58,280 nt of DNA, from positions 1-58,280 of the forward strand of contig CAZRSB010000008.1 in NCBI GenBank assembly GCA_964602715.1, written 5' to 3'. Position 1 is the first letter of the stretch. Each line of letters starts with the position of its first letter. A program made the position numbers and the translations under genes. Below are positions 52,692-58,280 of this stretch, piece after piece. Source of the DNA: Natronoplasma sp964602715 (lineage in GTDB: Archaea; Thermoplasmatota; Thermoplasmata; Halarchaeoplasmatales; Halarchaeoplasmataceae). The notes beneath the pieces were generated by a model. The model saw nothing but the letters and a program-made list of their open reading frames with translations. It did not search any database and was not told the origin of the DNA.

Positions 52692-54404
52692 ATGGAAGAG
52701 AAGATATTTGATCACGAAGTTGTTATTATTGGTGGTGGATTATCTGGACTCAGGGCAGCTTTTGAAATATCAAAAAAAGGCAAAGATGCTGCAGTTGTAT
52801 CTAAGGTATATCCTCTAAGATCACATAGTGTAGCGGCTCAGGGCGGTATCAATGCTTCTCTTGGAAATCATCCTGAGGCCAAAAACGATGATTGGAAGGA
52901 CCACGCTTTTGATACTATCAAAGGATCAGATTATCTAGCTGATCAAGACGCAGTTAAAAAGATGTGTAAACATGCCCCGGATGTGGTTTTAGAGTTAGAA
53001 CATATGGGCACCGTATTCTCAAGGTCTGAGGAAGGAAAGATAGCTCAACGTCCCTTTGGAGGAGCTGGTGTTCCAAGGACTTGTTACGCAGCTGATAGAA
53101 CGGGCCACAATTTACTCAATACATTGTATGAACAAGCAGTTTCAGAAAATATATCATTCTATGATGAGTTCTTTGTTACGTCTCTTGTTGTGGAAAACTA
53201 TGAGGTTAAAGGATGTATTGCATGGGATATAGAGCATGGAAATGTAATCGGTTTTTCATCAAATGTAGTTATCTTGGCAACAGGTGGCTATGGACGTATT
53301 TACAGTAGATCTACTAACGCATTGATTAACACGGGTGACGGTGCACACCTAGCCTATGAAGCAGGAGTACCTTTAGAAGATATGGAATTCATACAATTCC
53401 ATCCAACAACGCTTTACGATTCGAACATCCTCATTACAGAAGGAGCCCGTGGAGAAGGAGGTTACCTGATCAATACTGAAGGAGAACGTTTCATGAAAAA
53501 TTATGCTCCAGATGTTATGGAATTAGCTCCCCGCGATATTGTAGCTAGAGCGATCATCACAGAAGCACAAGAGGGGAGGGCTTTTGAAGATGAGTACGTT
53601 CATTTAGACTTGACCCATCTAGGTAAAGAAAGAATAGAGGAGAGATTGCCAGGTATAAGACAGATCGCTATAGATTTTGCAGGTATAGATCCTGCTGATG
53701 AACCGATACCAGTTCAGCCAGGTCAACATTATTCGATGGGCGGGATAGAAGTGGATAAAGATGGGAAAACCCAAGTGGATGGGCTTTACGCAGTAGGTGA
53801 ATGTGCTTGTGTAAGTGTCCATGGAGCAAATCGATTAGGTGGAAATTCTCTTCTCGAAACAGTAGTTTTTGGTAAAATGACTGGCGAAAAAGTATGTAAA
53901 AGATTAGAAAATGATGAGAATGATGAAAATAAAAAGGATATCATCAGAGAAAAGATAGAAAAAGATGAAAATTTGGTAGAAAATTTGCTTAGCGATGAAG
54001 GCGAGATACTTTACAGTGATTTGCTAGAAAAATTAAGAAAAATCATGTTTGAACACTTTGGAGTTTATAGAGAAGAAAAATCAATGAAAAAAGGTATTGA
54101 AAAAATCATGAAGATTAAGAAAAAATATGATTCAGTTTACATTCAAAATACCAATAAAGAATTTAATACTGCTCTTATCAGGACACTTGAACTCAAATCG
54201 ATGATAAATGTTGCTGAAATAGTGGCTCGGACCTCCTTGAATAGAAAGGAAAGTAGAGGATCTCATTACAGAAAAGATTACCCTGAGAGAGATGATGATC
54301 AATATTTATGTCATAGTTTAGTAAAGAAAACTGAAGATGGACCTCAACTAAGCTATAAAGATGTTGAACTTGGCCTTTTTGATGTGGAGGAGCGTGCATA
54401 TTGA
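52692..54404 (+). CDS. frdA: succinate dehydrogenase/fumarate reductase flavoprotein subunit
   Basis: FAD subunit catalysing fumarate/succinate interconversion. The dinucleotide fold VVIIGGGLSGLRAAFEIS is at residues 9-26. The covalent-FAD His is in LRSHSVAAQGGINASLG; the substrate site includes QFHPTTL, EGARGEGGYLIN and the Arg in APRDIVARAI; HYSMGGI and GANRLGGNSLLETVVFG complete the fold. 570 residues. GGGTGCAATCGA lies before the ATG. The frdB start overlaps its stop. Confidence 0.93.
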   Translation: MEEKIFDHEVVIIGGGLSGLRAAFEISKKGKDAAVVSKVYPLRSHSVAAQGGINASLGNHPEAKNDDWKDHAFDTIKGSDYLADQDAVKKMCKHAPDVVLELEHMGTVFSRSEEGKIAQRPFGGAGVPRTCYAADRTGHNLLNTLYEQAVSENISFYDEFFVTSLVVENYEVKGCIAWDIEHGNVIGFSSNVVILATGGYGRIYSRSTNALINTGDGAHLAYEAGVPLEDMEFIQFHPTTLYDSNILITEGARGEGGYLINTEGERFMKNYAPDVMELAPRDIVARAIITEAQEGRAFEDEYVHLDLTHLGKERIEERLPGIRQIAIDFAGIDPADEPIPVQPGQHYSMGGIEVDKDGKTQVDGLYAVGECACVSVHGANRLGGNSLLETVVFGKMTGEKVCKRLENDENDENKKDIIREKIEKDENLVENLLSDEGEILYSDLLEKLRKIMFEHFGVYREEKSMKKGIEKIMKIKKKYDSVYIQNTNKEFNTALIRTLELKSMINVAEIVARTSLNRKESRGSHYRKDYPERDDDQYLCHSLVKKTEDGPQLSYKDVELGLFDVEERAY

Positions 54405-55156
54405 TGAAACTTAAAGTATTCAGGTACGATGGAGAAAGTAGTTGGTATGATAATTATGAGATAAAAATACAAAAAGGTCAAACAGTTTTAGATGCTTTAT
54501 TCCATATCCAAGAAAATATAGATGATTCTCTTTCCTTTCGTTATTCATGTAGAGGAGCTGTTTGTGGCTCCTGTGCTATGTTGATCGACAAAATTCCTAG
54601 ATTAGCATGTAGGACTCAAATCAGAGAATTGAAAAAGAGCGAAGATAAGATAGAACTGGAAAAATTTGAGTCTCTGAAAACCGAGGCAATATTATCGAAA
54701 GACCACGTATTGATTGAGCCCCTACCTCATTTAGAAGTAAAAAATGACCTCATCGTAGATATGGAAAAATTTTTTAGAAATTACCGAGAGATCCAACCTT
54801 ATATTTCTTTTCAAAAAGCCCCGACTAAAGAATATCATATGGATACTAAAGAAGTAGAAGAGTTAGAGGATTATACTAATTGTATATTATGTGCAGCATG
54901 TTTTGGTGCGTGTCCAGTGAATGGAAAAAATGAAAATTATTTAGGACCAGCGGCATTGGCGAAACTTTATCGCTTTTATCTAGATTCAAGAGATGAAATT
55001 GAGAGATTAAAGCTTGCAGATCATGAAGATGGCTGGTGGGCTTGTGAGTTTTACACCAATTGTGAGAAAGTATGTCCTAAAGATGTTCCTCCTAACTTAG
55101 CTATTGGAGATGCAAGGAGAAAATTACAAAGGGAAGGGGATAAAGATGAATTGTAG
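54404..55156 (+). CDS. frdB: succinate dehydrogenase/fumarate reductase iron-sulfur subunit
   Basis: 250 residues. The [2Fe-2S] motif is SCRGAVCGSCAMLIDKIPRLAC near residues 48-70. CILCAACFGACPV near 163 would bind [4Fe-4S] (with a later Cys), and CEFYTNCEKVCPKDVPP near 211-227 is the third cluster region. There is no CCG domain of the methanogen TfrB and no hydrophobic partner gene follows, so membrane attachment, if any, uses a gene elsewhere. ATG at 54404 overlaps the frdA stop. Confidence 0.92.
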   Translation: MKLKVFRYDGESSWYDNYEIKIQKGQTVLDALFHIQENIDDSLSFRYSCRGAVCGSCAMLIDKIPRLACRTQIRELKKSEDKIELEKFESLKTEAILSKDHVLIEPLPHLEVKNDLIVDMEKFFRNYREIQPYISFQKAPTKEYHMDTKEVEELEDYTNCILCAACFGACPVNGKNENYLGPAALAKLYRFYLDSRDEIERLKLADHEDGWWACEFYTNCEKVCPKDVPPNLAIGDARRKLQREGDKDEL

Positions 55157-56546
55157 GAAAGAAAGAGACAGTTTGGGAGAAAAGGAAGTACCCCTCGATG
55201 CTTATTATGGTGTCCAAACCCAAAGAGCATTAGAAAATTTCCCTGTTAGCGATCAAAAGGCGAGCATATTTTTGATTCGAGCTTATATCAAATTGAAGAA
55301 AGCCTGTGCATCGGCGAACATGGAATGCGGGAAACTCGATGAGGATATAGCTTCACACATAATAGAAGCCTGTTATCAAATACTCCAGGGAGGATATGAA
55401 GATGAATTTGTTGTAGATGTTTTTCAAGCAGGAGCTGGTACTTCTTTCAATATGAATGTTAACGAAGTAGTAGCTAATTTAGCTTTGGAGATTATGGGTG
55501 AAGCAAAGGGAGATTACGAAGAGATTCATCCTAATGATCATGTTAATATGTCTCAGTCTACCAATGATACTTTTCCGACTGCTTCACATATCGGCATAAT
55601 AAAGGCAACAGATGAACTTTTAGAAGTGATTGAATCCCTTAGTGAAGCTTTTCAAGAAAAAGGCAAAAATTTTTTAGATATTGGAAAAGCCGGAAGAACA
55701 CATCTCATGGACGCGACTCCGATCACGCTAGGAGATGAATTTTTAGCTTATGCAAATGCTCTAAACAGAGCTAAGATACACCTAAAGGAATGTCAGACGA
55801 ATTTATTGGAACTGCCTATAGGTGGAACAGCTACAGGAGCTGGCGACAATACCCCTGAGAATTTTAGAAAGAAAGTTCTTATTCACCTATCTGAAATATG
55901 TAACAGAGATTTCAAACCCCCTCAGAATTCCTTTGAAGCTGCTCACAGTAGATTCTTGATGAAAAATTATTTTTCTACTCTCTGCGATTTCGCTACAGAA
56001 TTGAATAGAATAGCGAATGATTTGAGGTTGTTAGCTTCGGGTCCAAAGACAGGTTTGGCTGAAATCAAAATGCCCGAAATTCAACCTGGATCTTCTATCA
56101 TGCCAGGAAAAGTAAATCCCGTTATGGCGGAGTGTTTGAACATGATCTGTTTTCAAATACTAGGAAGAGAGAGAACAGTTTCTTTAGCAACACAGGCAGG
56201 ACAATTAGAGATGAATGTGATGGTACCTATAATGAGCTACAATATATTAGACTCAATTCAATTGCTAATCAATTATCTACCGATATTCGAAAGTAAATGT
56301 GTTGGTGATCTTGAGGCCAATAAAAGGAGATGTGAAAAGAATTTGAGAAGTACTCCTGCATTGGTCACCTTACTCTCTCCAAAAGTAGGATACAATAAAG
56401 CAGCAGAACTGGCAAGAGAATCTGAGAAACGAGACATTTCAATAATTGAAGTGGTCAAAGAGAAGGATATTCTAACCAAGGAAGAGATAGAAGAAGTATT
56501 TGATTTTGAAAATATAGTGAGAAATAAATATAGAGATGTCAGTTAG
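55146..56546 (+). CDS. fumarase/aspartase family lyase
   Basis: 466 residues. PLDAYYGVQTQRALENFPVS at the N-terminus is aspartase-like, while GSSIMPGKVNPVMAE near 318-332 is shared with class II fumarase. QSTNDTFPTASH and AGRTHLMDATPITLGDE are intact catalytic segments. AspA or FumC cannot be distinguished with confidence; the wording GQLEMNVMVP leans to aspartase. It overlaps frdB by 11 nt and thus feeds or uses fumarate in the same operon. Start ATG 55146 is preferred to the longer 55104 frame. Confidence 0.85.
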   Translation: MNCRKERDSLGEKEVPLDAYYGVQTQRALENFPVSDQKASIFLIRAYIKLKKACASANMECGKLDEDIASHIIEACYQILQGGYEDEFVVDVFQAGAGTSFNMNVNEVVANLALEIMGEAKGDYEEIHPNDHVNMSQSTNDTFPTASHIGIIKATDELLEVIESLSEAFQEKGKNFLDIGKAGRTHLMDATPITLGDEFLAYANALNRAKIHLKECQTNLLELPIGGTATGAGDNTPENFRKKVLIHLSEICNRDFKPPQNSFEAAHSRFLMKNYFSTLCDFATELNRIANDLRLLASGPKTGLAEIKMPEIQPGSSIMPGKVNPVMAECLNMICFQILGRERTVSLATQAGQLEMNVMVPIMSYNILDSIQLLINYLPIFESKCVGDLEANKRRCEKNLRSTPALVTLLSPKVGYNKAAELARESEKRDISIIEVVKEKDILTKEEIEEVFDFENIVRNKYRDVS

Positions 56547-57357
56547 TGTTCTCTGGTAAAGACATCTCACCTTTTCTAAAATCAAATATTGAACCGCCAC
56601 TGAGGACATGGACTGTGATCCCGCTCACCGAAACGGTTTCTCCAAAAGCGAGTTCCGGTGCATTATTTTTCTTGATATTTTTGCCTTCGACCACGGCAAC
56701 TGTGTTTCGTCCGATAACTTTAAATTTTTCATTTTGAAAATTCCAAACTGTTGCTGTACCCTCACCTATTCCAATTCCTTGAACTACTGGATTTTCGCTT
56801 ACTACATGAATTAATCTTGGAAATCTACCCCTTTCTACGAAGTGGGTGTCAATTGCCATATCAGGAATAAACCCTAATCCTTGGGTGAATTTGACCTGTC
56901 CATGTACAAATGGTCTTGAGATAGTTTCTCCAGTTATCATAAGGCTTGATAAACAAACGGATCCAGCACTGGTACCACCTATCAAAGCTCCATTCTCGAA
57001 CTTATCTTTTATTTTATCGACGACTGCTGTTCCTCCAATAATCGCAGTGATTCTTAATTGATGACCTCCAGTGAGAAAATATGCATCACAATCTTCTACT
57101 TTTTCTATCATCATCTCACTATTTGCTTCTTGTCTATCTTTGGGATTAATCATTATCGTTTTTGAACTGAGGCTCCCAAACAGTCTTTTATATCCATCAA
57201 GAGATGTATCAGGATCTCCGCTAGCTGTAGGTATTATCCCTATAGTCGGAGTTCCTGGTGTTATCTTTTGTGCTTGATTGAAAAATTCTTTGAACAATGG
57301 AGTGTCGGGTTGAAGGTCTATATCCCCTCCCATTGTAATTATAGTACCTTTTGACAT
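56539..57357 (-). CDS. cphB: cyanophycinase (peptidase S51)
   Basis: Serine exopeptidase that releases beta-Asp-Arg dipeptides from cyanophycin. 272 residues. The nucleophile Ser is in ALIGGTSAGSVCLSS near residue 131; TGGHQLRITAIIGGT near 95 and DTHFVERGRFPRLIHVV near 168-184 are family hallmarks. No signal peptide, so an intracellular enzyme. Its 3' end overlaps that of the lyase gene by 8 nt (convergent). No cyanophycin synthetase is present in the window. Confidence 0.88.
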   Translation of the reverse strand: MSKGTIITMGGDIDLQPDTPLFKEFFNQAQKITPGTPTIGIIPTASGDPDTSLDGYKRLFGSLSSKTIMINPKDRQEANSEMMIEKVEDCDAYFLTGGHQLRITAIIGGTAVVDKIKDKFENGALIGGTSAGSVCLSSLMITGETISRPFVHGQVKFTQGLGFIPDMAIDTHFVERGRFPRLIHVVSENPVVQGIGIGEGTATVWNFQNEKFKVIGRNTVAVVEGKNIKKNNAPELAFGETVSVSGITVHVLSGGSIFDFRKGEMSLPENTN

Positions 57358-57441
57358 ATCATCATCAACGGTAAACGATTAAATAAAGTTTATTTTCAGT
57401 TAGACTTATTTGTTACAAATATATTCTTTTATAGAGAAGAG

Positions 57442-58008
57442 ATGACAAAATATGATCCCAAACATGCGGTATTTTTAGATTCTGATGAGAGGCGAAAGAG
57501 ATTACCTCCTGAAGAAATCATTGAACTGATAGATTTGGATAGTTCTAGTAAAATCATGGACTTAGGTGCAGGGACTGGATTTCTGACCTTCCCGCTATCC
57601 GAAAGAGTGACAGAGGGTAAAGTTTATGCTGTCGATGTGCAGAAGGAAATGTTGAAGATGCTAGAAAAAAAATGTGAAGAAAAATCTTGTAGAAATATAG
57701 AGATTGTGCATTCTAATGAAGGCCAAATACCTATTTCGGATAGAGTAGTAGATCATGTTTTTTCGATTAATGTGCTTCACGAGATAAAAGATTTCGAAAC
57801 TCTAGAAGAGGTTAAGAGGATCATGAAAAAACATGCCGATATTTGTGTGGTTGATTGGGATAAAGACGTAATAACTGAAAGAGGACCTCCTACTCACGAG
57901 CGTTTCACGATTCAAAGAGCCATAAATAAGATGAAAAAGTTAGGATTTAATATAAAACAAAAAGGCAAATTTCAGGATCATTTTTGGCTGGTTGGTAATA
58001 AAATATGA
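57442..58008 (+). CDS. class I SAM-dependent methyltransferase
   Basis: 188 residues. SAM motif I IMDLGAGTGFLTFPLSERV is near 33-51, the acidic motif AVDVQKEML near 57, and motif IV VDHVFSINVLHEI near 104. It resembles UbiE/ArsM-like Rossmann methyltransferases, but the substrate is not evident. The stop overlaps the ATG of the NTPase gene (ATGA), so the two are coupled. TATA-like AAATATATTC lies about 25 nt upstream. Confidence 0.78.
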   Translation: MTKYDPKHAVFLDSDERRKRLPPEEIIELIDLDSSSKIMDLGAGTGFLTFPLSERVTEGKVYAVDVQKEMLKMLEKKCEEKSCRNIEIVHSNEGQIPISDRVVDHVFSINVLHEIKDFETLEEVKRIMKKHADICVVDWDKDVITERGPPTHERFTIQRAINKMKKLGFNIKQKGKFQDHFWLVGNKI

Positions 58009-58229
58009 GTCAAAATAACTTGTTTGTTACTGGGCCTCCAAGATCTGGAAAAAGCACTCTTGTCTCAGAAGTTGTGAAGGAGATGTCTATTGAAGCTGAG
58101 GGTATAAGCACCCCTGATATTAGAAAAAACGGTAAAAGAGTCGGTTTTAAATTGAAGGATATTAAAACTGGAGAGGAAGGTGTTTTGGCACATGTCGATC
58201 AAAAAGAAGGTCCTAGAGTGAGTAGGTGT
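58005..58229 (+). pseudogene. THEP1-type nucleoside-triphosphatase, interrupted by an insertion
   Basis: Starts with LFVTGPPRSGKSTLVSEVV, a P-loop, then GISTPDIRKNGKRVGFKLKDIKTGEEGVLA and GPRVSR, the N-terminal half of the archaeal THEP1/MJ1559-like NTPase family. After codon ~74 the reading changes to non-family sequence that belongs to an IS200/IS605-like right end. If that element is real, the gene is disrupted; the remainder would lie beyond its other end, outside the window. Confidence 0.72.
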
Positions 58230-58280
58230 GACATCCTCCCACACAGCAGAGCCGTGGGGCTTCCCGATTGGAAATCTAAG
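58227..58280 (-). mobile_element. right end of an IS200/IS605-like (TnpB/IS1341) element, partial
   Basis: Read on the minus strand, the sequence runs GGAAGCCCCACGGC, CTCTGCTGTG and TGGGAGGATGTCA, the pattern typically found after tnpB genes (3' end of the omega RNA with a CCCAC/GTGGG hairpin). It abuts the truncated NTPase at about 58227-58230. The tnpB itself would be on the minus strand beyond 58280. Identification rests on recognition of this terminal motif only. Confidence 0.7.

Overview
This window is archaeal chromosomal DNA, AT-rich, with short intergenic gaps, TATA-type promoters and many leaderless or GGTG/GGAG-led starts. The informational genes are of euryarchaeal type: Rpo3 carrying two 4Fe-4S modules, uS4/uS11/uS13, the Rpo7-Spt4-DPCK-eS24-eS27/eS31 cluster, SRP54, archaeal ThrRS, DTD2, PAC2 chaperone, Alba, split GMP synthase and a box C/D sRNA. 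Several other genes are of bacterial type (LeuRS, MetK, MsrA/MsrB, class II photolyase, cyanophycinase), so the genome is a mosaic. I cannot place it below Euryarchaeota in the broad sense. Moderately acidic proteins, a bacterial-type LeuRS (also known from haloarchaea) and a membrane pyrophosphatase would fit a salty, partly anoxic habitat, but that is inference.

Layout. 1-3400 (minus strand): 5' half of tRNA-Leu(GAG), rpoD, rps11, rps4, rps13 and the rRNA methylase rlmE. 3500-7300: two small proteins, thrS, SRP54. 7360-13330: two membrane proteins, glutamine synthetase, class II photolyase, a small protein, DTD2. 13330-19050: HPS-RraA fusion, PAC2, Nudix, purC, argF, aminotransferase. 19058-22480: C/D sRNA, kptA, leuS. 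22575-25143: AhpD-like protein and two paralogous winged-helix proteins flanking an MscS channel. 25226-30276: pyrG, guaA-A, purF, purA. 30329-34795: MATE, msrA, msrB, metK and a divergent HTH-CBS regulator. 35037-41882: transporters and membrane proteins, alba, a dolichol-kinase-like protein, hppA. 41906-43842: rpoE1-spt4-DPCK-rps24e-rps27ae and tRNA-Arg(CCG). 43828-44400: tandem repeats, a 100-N assembly gap and decayed repeats. 44399-49501: accessory hypotheticals, a frameshifted remnant, an amidohydrolase and a GyrI-like protein. 49503-57357: 2-oxoacid:ferredoxin oxidoreductase, fumarate reductase/succinate dehydrogenase AB, fumarase/aspartase, cyanophycinase. 57442-58280: a methyltransferase and a THEP1-type NTPase cut by what looks like the right end of an IS200/IS605 (TnpB) element.

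How the genes fit together. Purine, CTP, arginine and glutamine synthesis are well represented. The last 9 kb suggests fermentative or anaerobic carbon flow: cyanophycinase could release Asp-Arg dipeptide, the fumarase/aspartase homologue could make fumarate, the soluble FrdAB could reduce it to succinate, and the ferredoxin-dependent oxidoreductase handles 2-oxoacids. The pyrophosphatase would recover energy from PPi.

The strongest unusual signal is tRNA-Arg(CCG). It is interrupted by two 30-nt introns, one in the D-loop and one in the T-loop, each with a well-formed bulge-helix-bulge motif. Its third exon (14 nt at the 3' end) is the start of a 61-bp tandem repeat that runs into the assembly gap.
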